Shown: piece after piece, positions 45,986-59,303 of the stretch
Position numbering within the stretch: position 1 is the stretch's first letter
Layout of the letters: each line of letters starts with the position of its first letter
NCBI GenBank assembly: GCA_963978905.1
Contig: OZ022256.1
Span: forward strand, 48,594,001 to 48,658,000
DNA: 64,000 nucleotides
Direction: 5' to 3'
Source: Trichostrongylus colubriformis
Taxonomy: Eukaryota > Nematoda > Chromadorea > Rhabditida > Trichostrongylidae
Notes under the pieces: model-generated
Seen by the model: the letters and a program-made list of their open reading frames with translations, nothing else
What the model was told of the DNA's origin: nothing
Databases searched by the model: none
Translations under genes and position numbers: made by a program

Positions 45986-48030
45986 TTTAATGAGCAGTTC
46001 TTTTCCCTGCCAGCCCTCTGCGATGGTACAGCCGACTGAGCGCCTGCTGAGATCACATCGCACAGCTGCCTCATATTGATTATTGCACAATTGACCACTT
46101 TCTTTAATCATTGCCGTTGAGTTCGCTTATTGGGATGGCTTGACTTGAAACTGCTTGGTGACTAGCTCCAATGACTCTCAATGTGTTCGATATAATGTCC
46201 CTATGATGTTCGATATGAGGATTTCACTTTAACCCTTTTCCTTTCGAATCGTTCTGCCCTCTCTCGGAACTGGGGTGTTGTATCGCAGCTGTAAGGACAG
46301 GAAGTCGCTGAAAAGTTTTTGAAAACGGTATTGTGTAGTTCCTGAGTCCGTTTGCCTTTTGTTCATTTGTTCTTCCTAAAACTTGGTAATTTGTGATTTG
46401 TGAAAAATCCCAATTGATGTCATCTTTTTCGCTGATACAATCTGGAATGAATTCGGAGAAATCCCTTTCGGAATAGGTTTAGACCGGTGACCCCGTTTAA
46501 ATTCGCAGATTCGTGTCCATGGGAACCGAAAAGTGCAATTCAGCCTTCTTTTAATCGTGATCTGTATCCACATGTTGAAGCATTCAGAAACTTATACATT
46601 AGCCGATAAAGAGTTTATACCGATTACTGCAATGCTACTTGCCAGACTCACTTTTCCAAATTGAATGACATCTACAAAAAATCCTTTTGAGGTTTAATAG
46701 CAAAACAGACCGTTAAAGTCTTCGAAACGACGGCTTCGAGGCTTTTATCACAATTACGGCGTCTGAGAGGTTGATGCTTTTTTTTCATAAAATTTGACAA
46801 TTGCTCAATGCATCGTTTTGGTATGAGCTACTTTAAACTCACATCCAAATTAACTGACAACTCCCAATTTCTATTTCTGATATCTCATGATTGCTTGCAA
46901 AGATTTGCATGAGCCTTTTTTCGATCATGTTCATCTGTCAATATGTGAACGCAGCTATGGTGGATTATTAGTAGCGTATAATCATTATGGTAACTGTGCG
47001 ACAATCTCAACACCCTATCCATACGTCTGTGTCACTCATGCTACGATTATACACGCTCCTAGTGACATGTTTGGTAGCAAAAACTGATTGGACCTATTGG
47101 CACATGTGATGTTATAAGCATCGAAAGATTGAGTAACACACTTTGTGCTTTTGTTGTCAAGCTACCTCTTACGAGAGATCGTTCTTTGCGATGCGACACT
47201 CTTCTATTTCGAATATCTCCAGGACCAAAGTTTCTTGCTTCTGGTTATTTTGCTAGTACTCTTTACCACCTTAGTAACAGTTTAGTTGGGGGATGAACTC
47301 GAGTGGAACAATACTGGGATTTACAATCTGTTGCTAAGACCATCAACACTTTAGGATACACCTGAAGATGCAGGCCTATTTCCCATGTGCCCAGGTGCAC
47401 CCAGGTTTACAACCCTCTCCCGAGGTAACAACATTCAGTGAGCGATGCATGTGTCTCGTTCCATTGAGCTCGTTATGAATGGATTGCGAAATGAAGTGAA
47501 CAAAAATTTAACTCTTTGAAGGGACATGCTACAATTGTACAGCAATTTCAGTGTGAGATAGTTATCTTTGTATGTAGTTACGGGCTTAATCACAAGCAGA
47601 AAATGGAAAGCCTGATTATTTTCTGAATGCAACACTAAGAAAAGAGTTGGTTCTTTCGTCGCTAACCACTCTATCCAAATATCTAACAGCCCATAATCTA
47701 GTTTTTAATCTTCGCTTTTCGTCCATTGGATCTTGCAATGGCGCCAACTCGATCGCGAAAAGAGTGACGAGGCCTTTCTGGACTCCACGAATTATTAGCC
47801 CCATATCCTACCTGATTCGCTTAAGTTTGGGACTATTTGAAGCAATTCTGAGGTTCTTTCAAGCAGTGTGAGACAGGATTATCCGATCATGAAACTGTTG
47901 AGACTTAACAGTGCAGGAATAGTGAAGAAAACATGAAACTGTCGAAAACGGCAATGTGCCGGTGTTGGCCGTGGTCCCTGGAATGCACCATGGAGAACTC
48001 AGCCAATAATGTGGTCAAGTAAAATGGGGT
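45986..48030. other. Gene-free, AT-rich stretch
   Basis: No exon chains, tRNA genes or clear repeats were recognised. Open frames are short and lack motifs. Confidence 0.45.
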
Positions 48031-48038
48031 GTGTGGCG

Positions 48039-48557
48039 TTTGGCTCGTCCGGGCTGGCACGCGGCAATGTGTGCGGCGAAGTGCGCGGCGTCGTTGATTG
48101 GGGCGCGAACATGTAAGAACACGTAATGGAACAGATAAAGGCTGAGTTAAATGGAAATCTTATTGGACACAGACTTCTCATTCCTTCAATTAGCTTCCAT
48201 TAATGGGTATAAAATGATTTTTTCTTGTGTAATACTTCTATTTACCTAATAAAGATAAAGAGACAAAAACAGATTACATTGTCATCAGATTTTTCAAAAT
48301 TAAGTTCCTAGAGGGAGCAATAAGTAATCTAAGTGCTAATAAATGGGTGTTGCACGAATAAGAACATAAATCGAAAAAGCTCAACTTGTAAACACGATGG
48401 GAGGAAGGGAGAGCCCTTTTCTTAACAAAACCCTTGAGCATCCTGATCTAAATCAGCACGATTGCGAATTCGCGCTCCAGTCATAGACAACGAGGTCGGA
48501 CGTAGCGTCGCGCACTTTGCCGCGCAAATGGTCGCGTGCCAGCCCGGACGAGCCAAA
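48039..48557. mobile_element. Foldback element with perfect 25-bp GC-rich arms
   Basis: 48039-48063 (TTTGGCTCGTCCGGGCTGGC...) and 48533-48557 are exact inverted copies. Inner flanks GTGTGCGGCGAAGTGCGCGGCG and CGTCGCGCACTTTGCCGCGC also pair. The interior is AT-rich without coding signal. Confidence 0.75.
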
Positions 48558-50129
48558 GGCCCGTCTCCCAGTAAAATGCAGTAAAAGTCTTGCAGATCCT
48601 ACAAGCCTCAAATCGTGATTGAGCTGAACTTAGAGATGTAAATCCAATAGGCTAATACAGTTTGATCGAAAGCGTGATTCCTGTGGGAAAAAACTTGATT
48701 AACCGTGCATGTGGTAACGGCGCCCTTACCGCTGCGTTCCTTCATCATGAACGCCAATTTATTTAAAGGTCAAAGCATTAGCTTCATTTATAAATCAGCC
48801 ATAACTACTTTGAATACTGCTATATACTTCAACGAATCGATATCGTCCCCTTCGAAGCTTCCCGTCGTGTCCTTCTCTTGGGTCCTAACGTCTGCTAGAA
48901 AATCGAATCGAAGGTTGTTTTAGTAGCGTGAGTTTGGGCTGAGTTCCATCAGATATGAGGGTTCGCCTGAGACTACTTCAGTTCTTTTCATTTCTATAAT
49001 TAAGCTAGAAAGCTTATTGCTATAGTTCAACGAACAAAATTATTTCTACCAGCCAGGTAGGACCCCTCCTTCCCACATCCCTTTATATGTGGCGAGGATG
49101 GTTTAATGTAGTTCTTATTATTTAAATGATAAAAGTAAAAGATGCAGGTTCCCTCGAGCGAGTCTTTTGAGAAGCCTTTTTATCAGATAGCGAGACAAAC
49201 GGGCAGTGTGGAGGAATTTTCCAATAAGTTGTTTATTTTTTAATCAGTGATAGTGGATTGTTACAATGTGAGCTCCATCTTTGTCATTTATCCAAGGTAC
49301 ATATTGCTAGTCCATGGAGGAAGTAAGCCACTCCAATTCATTGCCCGAACGATAATGCTTTGAAATTTTTGTAACAAAAGTTGAAGTGCAGGTTTGAAAG
49401 GTTATTTCACTATGGAACTGATCGCCAATTTTTTTTCTGATAGCGGAATTTGATTATTTCAAGTAATTGGTGGCTCTGTACGAATGATCAACTTTATTAT
49501 GACTACATCTTTCAGTCGATGGGCAGAGCAATGAATTTAATTGAGCGGAAATTTATTAATCTTCATGGAATGATTTTTGGCAGCACATAAATTCGCATAA
49601 CACTTTATTGGTACCTTTGGTTTCGTGAATATATTTTGTATAGACATTGAGTGCATTACCTACAATTATTATAATTAAGCATAATTAATTATCGCAAATT
49701 GCAAACATGAAATACGGGACCAAAATCCAATAGCAAATTCGGTTTAGACGGAAAGTCGCAGTCACTGTTGTAGACATCCAAGTGACAGGATGGTGAGTAT
49801 GGTGAGGGACCGAAAAAAGACCCCATCAAAATGCCATTATAACAAAATATTCGAAAGTGTTAAGTATCACTAGAGCCAACAAAATTTGACAAACGTTGCT
49901 TCTCAGCCATATTGCCACTTTAGTCCTTGTGTGTACGCTTTTCCAGACTTTTTTAGTTCATTGATTCAACTTTCTACTTTTTTTGGCACCTATTCTCACT
50001 AATGAGCACCGGTATTGTGTGAACACGGACAGATGTCGCTCAAGGACATGTGCGAAGCGGAAATCTGATTTCGCTCATTTATGCACTTAATATTATATCG
50101 TATTATTTAATGTTATATATTTATTTCCC
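48558..50129. other. Gene-free stretch
   Basis: AT-rich sequence without recognisable genes or repeats on either strand. Confidence 0.45.
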
Positions 50130-50390
50130 TTGGAGCGGAGGTGTTGTAGTGACAGGTGGCGCGCATTTCCACTTTCATGGTGTGGGATCAAATTTCGTAT
50201 CAGTGCCTGCCCTGACCACCCAAGCTTTCTATCCCTTTGACTGAAGTGAATTGGTTTTAGACTCGTTTGGAAAAGTAAAAGCACTTACTTGTACAGTGGG
50301 TGGTCAGAGTCAGTATAGGCTATATCGGATTCACCTGCCACCACGGAACTACATAGAATGCGTGGCGCATTCCACGGTAAGATTGATGAT
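50130..50390 (+). mobile_element. tRNA-derived SINE
   Basis: It begins GGAGCGGAGGTGTTGTAGTG, with GGCGCGCATTTCCACTTTCA and a B-box-like GGGATCAAATTTC. The tail includes AAAAGCACTTACTTGTACAG, TATAGGCTATATCGGATTCACC and GTGGCGCATTCC. Confidence 0.75.
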
Positions 50391-51126
50391 GCAAAGAACT
50401 TTATCTTACTGCCTTCATCAATGTCAATTTCCTTTTCAAAAGCTCTAGAATCAAAATTGTCAGTACCAGAGAACAGGGTGCTAAAATACGGATAGAAATG
50501 ATTCATGCATACGGATGATCGTTGCTATGCTCTGAGGTGAAGGGGAATAGAGATCGGTAGTCCTTAGTTCTTTTATTGAGCGAAAGTAGTAGTTATTTGG
50601 GAGATGGCAGGCGGTGGATGTGCCAAAGTGCTTTTGCAACAATGCGCTCCGATTCACGGAGTGTTTCTCCATTAACACACGCCCGACACGCCTTTCTTCA
50701 ACTTCTTCTGCCCCTCTTAAGGCCAGTTATGCTATTCCATCCATTTGCATTTTTCCCGAATGCCTCAGCAAAAATGTTCTTCCAATTCTTTTGGTTTCCG
50801 TAGTCATCATGAGGATTGAGCACAGATTGAGTAAATGAATTTTCACTTTCTTTTATCACCCAGAGAAGTGCTCATTTTCCGACCGATAAAGAAGCTGGTA
50901 AAGTTGGGAAACCATTTACGGTATAGATCAACAGATTTGTGACGCATGAGCCGTATATCAATACGATTTGATGCTTTTCAATTAATTTAAATCTTTAAAA
51001 TTTTTAGGTTCTATTATTTTGTCGCCATCTCAGCCCATATAACATAATATTTTTTTCAGCTCAATCGAAAGACCTCATCTTATGAAACCACAGCATCAGT
51101 TTTTCTGTCAGTTGGCTAACCATTTA

Positions 51127-51305
51127 GGACGTGTTTATGCTTCGCGGTACGGCGGCAGGGCGTGGCTGCCTGTCTTTGCGCCTCCGCCTTTGCCACCTTG
51201 TATCGTTGCCTGCGTCGTCTTGCACCTCCTCCTTACCACTCTGCCTCGCTGCCTGCGAACGCAGCAACGCCCTCCCGGCGCAAAGTTTGAACACGATCTA
51301 CGGTC
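51127..51305. mobile_element. Foldback MITE family G
   Basis: TTTATGCTTCGCGGTACGGC, GGCAGGGCGTGGCTGCC, ACTCTGCCTCGCTGCCTGCG and GCGCAAAGTTTGAACACG in order; inverted arms. Confidence 0.65.
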
Positions 51306-53580
51306 GAAGTGAACCACCTGATAGGGATAAAAGATAAGGCATGCAGCGTTGGTCAGTCCCTTTTCGGAATGCGCCACCCTTTCCTTTTCGTGCAGAATCC
51401 TTGTGGCACTTGAATGTAATTTTGCATGTGATTTACAGGAGCAGCTGATGTAGAGTCAATGTTTCCAACCTCCCGTACGGGTGTATAACCAGGTTGCTGA
51501 TCACGGAGGAGTAAAAGGACCGGGTGATTTGAGCGGGCACACTGATCCAGGTCCCCGACGACTATGCGAATGAAAGCGAGCCTCTGTCACAGCGATGCCC
51601 CTGCACGTCAAGCGGGTATGCATTGGAAATCTTCTTGGAAATTGGCGCGCCCTCTTTTCTGACTTTCCATCAATTTTTTTAATATTATGTAACCATCATA
51701 CCCATTGATTGTCGTCAAGAGCATAGTCCATGGAACTATGTAGCTTGTAGTTTGTTGAGGTATATTTGAAAATATAAGTAAATAACTGACGGTGAGCGCA
51801 CTCTTTGTACTGACATGGAAACACAATTTATGCAAAAGTACTGCTTGATCACTATGATCGAACCAAAAGTGAGAGTGCTTGAACTTGTGATCATTTCTTT
51901 TGATATTATTACACTGAATAGCATTAAAAGTTCCGTGGCTTCCGTAACTACGTCGTGAGTGGAAAAAAAGAAGCGCGCGGTCCCACCGCCAGGAAAGTGT
52001 AATTAGCGCGGTCGTCACATGATGGTCTACCTGATTTTCATTGCAGGTTTCTGCCCTGCAAAGAATGCAGGGGAGCGGACCCATGCACCACCAGATGACT
52101 GGTCACGGGCAAGTTTCTGTCTGTAAGAGGGAGGCATAGTAGGCTGGCTTGGCAGGAGGTCGCTAAAGGATTGGCTAAAAGCATGAAATTATGTGAGTAC
52201 GGATAATCAAAACGTTCTTCATAACCTCTGTGAAAGATGAAATTGCGCTTTTCAAAACGAAAGTTTTATATTATATAATGTTTCTTTCATGGCTCTCTTA
52301 TTATGATGTCACTGTACATCTAAAATGGTGTAAATTTCAACACTTTTGCTAAAGAAATGCAGAACCCTTTCTCCAAAAGATGGACTCCCTTGAGGTTATT
52401 ATGTTTCCCTTCTAAGAATTCATTTCAGGAGGACCACAAAGAACATTTACCTTGGATGTAAACCGCCACTGATAAAATAACATCCGCATTGCGAACGATG
52501 GCAAAAACTAGACATTTATAAAAAAAACGACCAATTTTTATTTTTGATTTTGTCCAACCATTCTTTCTTCATTGAGTACGCTTACTAGTTCCGGGATTGT
52601 TCTAGTGGAGGGGTAGCCAGGTCCGTTTAGCAACCCAATCAAAGAATCGTGGGCTTTTAGTGTGGGAGCGGTGGATTAGCGGAGTGTGCTTAATATGCTA
52701 ATGCAGCGCTTCCTTTTCCACTGCTCAAGAACTTTATTTGCCTCCTCATCAGAAAAATGCCGGCAGTGCGATCCAGGTGGCTCGATTTGCTCTTTGTACG
52801 ACATATTTCAGTGTCTGCTTTCGTACTTTTGTTTTACCTTACAGGCTCATTTCACGATAAAGTTTCCACGTAACGAAGCATAAATAACGAACCAATACGG
52901 AGTAATCGGATTGCTCCTGGCTTGTGTTATCGATGACAAAACGAAGTGGGCATGGTGTCACTCATACTTGACAACTCTTCGTTAATTTCTGCTCTACCTC
53001 GCATGAGGTATGTGCCCTTTCTTTTGGATCTGCTCCAATGATCCTTCCCCCTTTCTTACAGATAAGAGGAAACGCAATTCTCTCCCTAAAATTGACTTTC
53101 TAGAGAAAACATGCTCAAGTATTACAGCGGAACACTAGCCCAGAGCAGTGACGCAGTGGTCAGCAGCGCCTGGCACCAGTTTCTTTTTCCCTAGTATCGA
53201 ATGCTACCTGAGCCATCAGAGCTCTGCCTGGATGAAATCGAGGAGTTGTGAATTAGCTGGACCGATCATTACCAATTTCTCGATGAATCTCGTGATTTTC
53301 TTATGAGCTTAATTGGCAAAAAGTCAACAGTTACTTCGTGTGAAATCTCTTAAATAACAATTCATGAAGTATTCATCATTATCGAAATCACTGGTTAGCT
53401 TTTTCAGCAAGTTCCGTGAAATTCATCTTCTCCAAACGCTAGATATTTCGAGCACTGTCAAAATATCACAACCTCATTTTTGATTGTTTTATTTGAAATT
53501 TCTTATTGCTGCTGATTTGTGCCGCAACGCATGTTGCGAAAGTTGTTAGGTGTTGCATACTCAGCGCCGGCAAGGAGTGG
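51306..53580. other. Stretch without a confident gene
   Basis: A 158-codon minus-strand open frame (52084-51608) is unusually long for random sequence, but has no recognisable motif and no supporting exons. A GAGCGGTGGATTAGCGGAGTG segment near 52665 looks faintly tRNA-like. Confidence 0.4.
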
Positions 53581-53585
53581 CTGGG

Positions 53586-53822
53586 GTGTGTACCCTTACG
53601 TCAGGATTTCGCACGACGACAAGCGACGGGCGGCGGAGTGTGTGCGAGCTTGTGCGTCACGGTAGTTGGGTCTTAGAACGATTACACGATAGTGCTAGGG
53701 GCGCAATGCGCAGTTGACTTGTGATCGCTTCGGGACTCAACGACATGGCGCCTTCAGCTCGTTCGCACTGCTTCGCTTGCGACATGCCGCGGTGCGAAAT
53801 CCTGACATAAAGGTACGTATCT
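53586..53822. mobile_element. Foldback family F, complete copy
   Basis: Ends GTGTGTACCCTTACGTCAGG and CCTGACATAAAGGTACGTAT are inverted. The interior matches 10330-10541 closely (CTTGTGATCGCTTCGGGAC, CTTCAGCTCGTTCGCA). Confidence 0.75.
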
Positions 53823-53970
53823 GAGTGGCTGCGTTCACAGACAGCAATTCAGAGTGGCAACGGAAAGGTATAGAGACGACGCAGGCAATGAAACAGGGTG
53901 GCCCGGCGGAGACGCAGAGACGCGCAGCCACGCCCCTGCTGGCGGCAGCGGAAAGTATGAACGCGGCCTT
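53823..53970. mobile_element. Foldback MITE family G, directly abutting an F element
   Basis: GAGTGGCTGCGTTCACAGAC, GCCCGGCGGAGACGCAGAGA and the end GAAAGTATGAACGCGGCC. Its left terminal repeat seems lost at the junction with the F element. Confidence 0.65.
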
Positions 53971-56900
53971 ATAAGGATACTCGCTTATAGGCAAAACAAT
54001 GCCTTTCGCTACAAACTGTGCAAACTTTGCCATCAGCTCAGCATTTAGTGATGAGAGCCTCATCCTTTTTCATTGCTCACGTGTTTTTTCTATTGCTCTC
54101 TAACCTCCGTCCCTTTATTCGGAAAAATAAGGCTCACTTAATATTTATCATGAGATCACTGTAGCACAACGGCGCCAAACATTACTCCGTATTCGCACGG
54201 TTATTGCTCTAACATGTTGCCTCGGGACACATTGGCTTTCTGCCTCACTCATATCTTTCAGCTTCCTCTAGCTCACTGTAAAAGTGAATTGCTTTTAAAA
54301 GTTTTTGCATAGAACACCTACTTGGCTAGTGATGGCTGCATAGCTCCAACACCTATAATATTAGCTTCATTCATTTGGAAAATGCGGAAATGATGGGAGG
54401 TTAAGGGTGAGGAAAGCGGGTATTGGTGGCCAGACACTGGGAATTGTTATGATGACGTCCACTGAATCCTTCAGTGCTAGAAGCTCTTGAGTGCTCCTAT
54501 TTCACCCTAGCATCTCTTGTGCACTTGGGTGCATCTTCATTCACGGCAAAGATCAGCAAGCGCAGCGATGATCAGAACCATTTGGAAACTCAATGAATAA
54601 ACCTTTTGAAGACATAAAATGAAGGATTGCAGGGACCACTACAAAAAAGATAAATTTATCGAATGAAGTTCATTCCTCGAATTACGTCTTTATACGAACT
54701 TTTTGATGGCTCCTAGTAAGTTCGGGCAGTTGTTCTAGGAAATTAGGGAAACAAGTGAGTTTACATGTATCTATAGTTTATAAGTTATCGAAGGAAACTA
54801 ATGCACCTGAAAGTATTTAGTCACTGCATCAATGGCTTATTGTACCAGGACTTTAGAATGGGATCTGTGAATAGAATGGAGGATGCCTATGTATGGAGTA
54901 TGAAAAGTGTTGTATCCCTGCGACACGTTCTTTTCCATGCTTTCAAAAGTGGAGATAGTTTTCCACTGTGAACAAAAGCTGGCTCAAAATTTTGTGGCAG
55001 CTCTGATTGACGTCTGAAGATAAGGATAGCAGCGCGGGTTTGAACGCTTTTCTGGAAAAGTTAACAAAAACTCTTGAAATAGCACGGAATTTTGTTCGGA
55101 TTCCGTCAATCAGTTACGCCCTGCAGGGACCATTGATTAAGTGGCAGCAGAGAAGTTTGGCGATAAATAATGCTCCGCATTTTAATGGTTAAGGCTGCTC
55201 CTATCTCACGACTCAATAAAAACCAGAAATGAAGCAACCCTCAGATTCAGCCGAAAAAAATACCAGAAAAAAATCTGCATTTTTTTGGAATACTCGAGCA
55301 GCTTAAGGCTTCGGTTATTCGAATATTGTTGCAGAGAGGGCTCAAACCCATGGGTGACTCATTCTATGGTGAAAAGCGTGGTTGGAACACGCCTTCATAA
55401 AATCATATGTTTTTTTTTGGAAAGGGAGGGGAGCGGATGCGAAGTCCTACTTTTTACAAGTTTTTACATTCGAAGGGCATTTCATCCACCTCCTCACGCC
55501 CTCGTAAGCCCTTTTTCCCTCACCTGCTCGATGCCAGGTCCAGGCTGCAGGATACCCAGACCCAACCACCTGGAAGGTTTTTGGCGCTGATGGTAAATAA
55601 TTGAGGGTAGTTCTAGGGTGGCAAGAGAATTTCATTTGTGTGGCAAGGATCGATTCTCGCTCAGGCTCAGGATTCCCTCTGAATCGGTTGATTCAGTAGT
55701 CTCAAGGAATCGTAGGGCTGGGCTAGAAAGATATGCTCTGAATGGTCTCGAGCCTATTTCACCATCGTTTATGCAGCACGCACATTGAAGTGATTCTACG
55801 ATTATAGGATCAATTCCGGTGCATGGCGCGTTCTATGAGTTATAATGAATGCACATCGCGTTTATTCTTTACATGTGCGCCGTTATTATGAGCCATCATT
55901 TATGTCATGATTATCGATTGTGGATGAGAAAGTCTGAATTTTGTGAAGGGCAGCGGGGGCTTAAACGGCGACTTGCATGGCGAGGTCGTGAGGCTTAGGT
56001 GGTGCATTCGCTGGCAAAACATCCATTCACTTCGTTCATATCGGATTCACCACGTTCCTTGATGTTTTCCGGGCTACTCAAATTTCAGCTACGGAAATTC
56101 TACCCATTTTCTTTTTCTCAATAATCTCATTATTTGTCGATATGAAACTATACTGCTATCACTGCGTCTATAGCAATCCAATGTCTCTGAATTAGATGCT
56201 ATTTGGGACAGCATTTCATATACTTTTGTTATTTTTTTCCACATTCTATTTATTCAAATCGCTTTTTTTCACTTATACTGGTAAGTGTGGAATAAACATT
56301 CTGGCGCATCAGCGAAATCGTTTCAAAGTCGCACGGAGTCGAATCTTGCTTTTAAAGAAAAAATAAGGAATTGTCTTCGAAAATCCTATATCATGATTAC
56401 CAGACAGGTGCTCGAGTGGTGAAAATGTTTTTTCAATGTGCAATTTAGGGCTGCTGTCTATCATTTCGTACTGTGCTTTGTTATGTAACATGTTTATTTG
56501 CTTACGGTAATGTCAGCTGCCCTCTTACATGTGTTAACGCATGTAATAAATAAACAAAAAATTAATAAAATGGGAGATTCATTATGCGCTGTCGACCATA
56601 AAGTCACCAGAAGTTTTTAGAGTGAAATTCCTGCCTCTCTTTCTTTGCCTTTCTTTTTAGATTTTTTAAGAGTGAGACAGACTGAAATTAATCCATTGCA
56701 CAGCTTGATTGTGCATGATATCTCGCGGTGTGGAGAAAAATGTCAATCAAGCTGAGCTATTATGATTGTTGAGGGAAGAAAACTCCGCCTCTGTTTTATA
56801 ACGTGCATATGATCCTGTAAATCTCAGTAAATAACAGAAATACTGGATCATCTATAAGTTATGTCGCTTTTTCCTCAAATGGAATATTTTCCTAAACTTA

Positions 56901-57374
56901 TAATTTTCAGGGAAATGCCGAAATTTTCTAGCTTAAAATGACTTTGTTAAAGACATACCTAAAAGGAGGGGATAAAAACAAGCTTCTTAGCTTTCCGAGT
57001 AACAGTAAAATGGTAAATAACCGTAAAATGAGTAATGGTGAATTTATTCGCGGAAAATAACTAACAGCCATTTGGATACATCATAATGTAAATTGAAAAT
57101 AGTGAATAGTAAAATAATCAGGTAAGGGATACGTAATGGCAAACAAAAATAAAAAAGTAACTCAAGATAAGATAAGTGAGCGGCAGCATAAGAATGAAAC
57201 AAAAATAAAAATGAGGTACTGAAAATGAGGTAACAAAAATGGTTTAGTAACTAATGATTATATGAAATAAGATCTAAAAATAGAAGGTGAGTAAAGTAAC
57301 TGCAGTCTTTTGTGAAATTTGACTAATCTACCGAATGCATCTGAAAAACTAATTCTATTACATTGATAGGTTAA
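53971..57374. other. Gene-free stretch
   Basis: No exon chain was recognised. AT-rich, with TAAAATG-type simple sequence around 57000-57230. Confidence 0.45.
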
Positions 57375-57640
57375 GTGTGCGGTTCTGGTGTAGTGGCATG
57401 TGGCGCGCACTTCCACTTTCATGGTGTGGAGATCAAACCCTGCATATGCCCGCATAGGTCCACTCAGTCTCCATATTTCCGCGCTAGGTGAACTGCTTTC
57501 GTACTTTTCTGGAAAAATAAAAGTGTTGAGTTGGCTCGGTTGGTCCCCGCAAATCTGTGTATAGGCCAAATGGCACTCACCTGTCATCACGATTCTCAAT
57601 GGAACCAGTATGCATCCCACTGAAGGAGTTGGTTAACGTC
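57375..57640 (+). mobile_element. tRNA-derived SINE
   Basis: GGTTCTGGTGTAGTGGCATG, GGCGCGCACTTCCACTTTCA and GGAGATCAAACCC (B-box-like), then AATAAAAGTGTTGAGTTGGC, TATAGGCCAAATGGCACTCACC and CGATTCTCAATGGAACC. Confidence 0.8.
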
Positions 57641-58609
57641 AAAAGCTTTATCCTTCAACTTTTATATTTAACATAGGTTGGTTACCCCTGCTGGTTAGTT
57701 TTCCTAGAATTCTCACACACACACGAAATTCGCTGAACGGCCCCTGCCAGCGAGCGCATCTTAATCCCTGGGATTATATCGTATGGTGCGTTCCGTTTGA
57801 GATGTAGACGAAACAGCACAAAATGTTGGCGCGTAAAAAACGTCCAATATTTACTCGTTGATTGCTTTTGCTAGCCTCATTTTCTGGCCATTTCACCGCT
57901 TCATTCTGGAGAATCGATGAGAAAAATTTGGGTTACACCGTACATAGTAAATAAGAATTCAGGAATTCTGGAACCGTTCTTTCTCTTACTTCTTTTCAAC
58001 TGAATGTGGTAGATCAGCCTACTACATGCTATTTTTCTCGTTTTATTGTTATCACCATTGCTTTGTATTATAACTGCATTTTTTTTGAAGTTTAGATTTA
58101 TTGTTAAATAAATCAAAACTTCAAAAGATTTTTGCCGCAGCGAAAATTGTTACAAGGATGCTATGTTGTGGGCGAAGCTGGCCGCACAGAAACCAATCTC
58201 TCTCACTACGACAAAACATTTTCATTATTCCATTTCTCCTTAATTTCATGATATTTTTGTTAGTTAATTAGCTCCTTCCACATAAGTATGCCCGATCAAG
58301 AGCTTTCATAGAAACGACGTGAGGACTATTGTTTTGGAAAGGCACTGTCACGATGAACGTGAGGGTAAAGAGAATAAGGCGTCGCACGCTTCTCATTATG
58401 CACACTTCTCCGCGTCAGCTTCAACTCCTGCTGTCATTCTACCTACCCACTGATCTTGTACACCACTATAGATCATGAGCCACTGTACAGTTTTAAGTGT
58501 ATGAAGTGACTCTACATGTTCAACAACATGTTGAAAGCTACAAGTTGGTCTTGCTGTTCATTTGATATGGCGGTCTAATTGTTGAAGGAATAGTTGAGCT
58601 CTTTTGTTA

Positions 58610-59303
58610 CTATTAGGTCTATGCAGAATAAATGGCCGAAACGTAATTGGCCATAACTTCGCTCAGACACAACTTTATTTGTCGAAGTAAAAACCATTCG
58701 AACCTACAGAATTTTGCCAACGATCTGGTGAGGAAAATATACCATCACGATCAAATTCTGGATTGCGAGAATCAATAAAGTCAAGAATGGCATTTTACCG
58801 TGCATAATTTTTCTGCCGCAGGTTTACATCGGGAACCCGGAAAAAGTGGCAATCCGTCAGGGATAGGTCTGGGGAATAAGGGGGGGGGGGTGAGGGAGAG
58901 GCTCGATGCCTAACTGCATCATTTTTTTACTAGGTGCGCAAAACAACGCAAAACCCCACAGTTCGCAAGTCACCCGCCAGAAACTGATCGAGACTCTCCC
59001 TCACCCCCCTCATTCCTCAAACCCATCTCTGACGAATTACCACTTTTGCCCGGTTCTCGATGCAAACCTGGGTCAGAAGGAGCTCGCCGAAACGATGCAT
59101 GTTGAAAATGCCATCGTTGACTTCATTAATTTTCGCAATCCTGAATTTGATCATGATGGCATATTTTCTTTACCAGATTGTTGGCAAGGTTGTGTAGATT
59201 CGAATGGTTTTTATTTTGACAAATAAAGTTGTGTCTGAGCGAAGTTATGGCGTTTTGAAGAAAGTGGTCCGTTTTGGCCATTTATTCTGCATAGACCTAA
59301 TAG
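58610..59303. mobile_element. Inverted-dimer mariner remnant (694 bp)
   Basis: Ends read CTATTAGGTCTATGCAGAAT in inverted orientation, with TA at 58608-58609 and 59304-59305. The plus-strand half (about 58930-59226) encodes a transposase C-terminus: NAKPHSSQVTRQKLIETLPH, LTNYHF, NAIVDFINFRNPEFDHDGIF and a stop at 59224. The left half (about 58680-58880) carries the same segment on the minus strand (LTDYHFF, FIDSRNPEFDRDGIF). The two halves meet near a run of 9-10 G. No N-terminal domain is present, so it cannot make a transposase. Confidence 0.8.

Noticed and set aside
51608..52084. 158-codon minus-strand open frame
   Set aside because: Long for chance, but no recognisable motif, no signal peptide and no neighbouring exons; not enough to call a gene.
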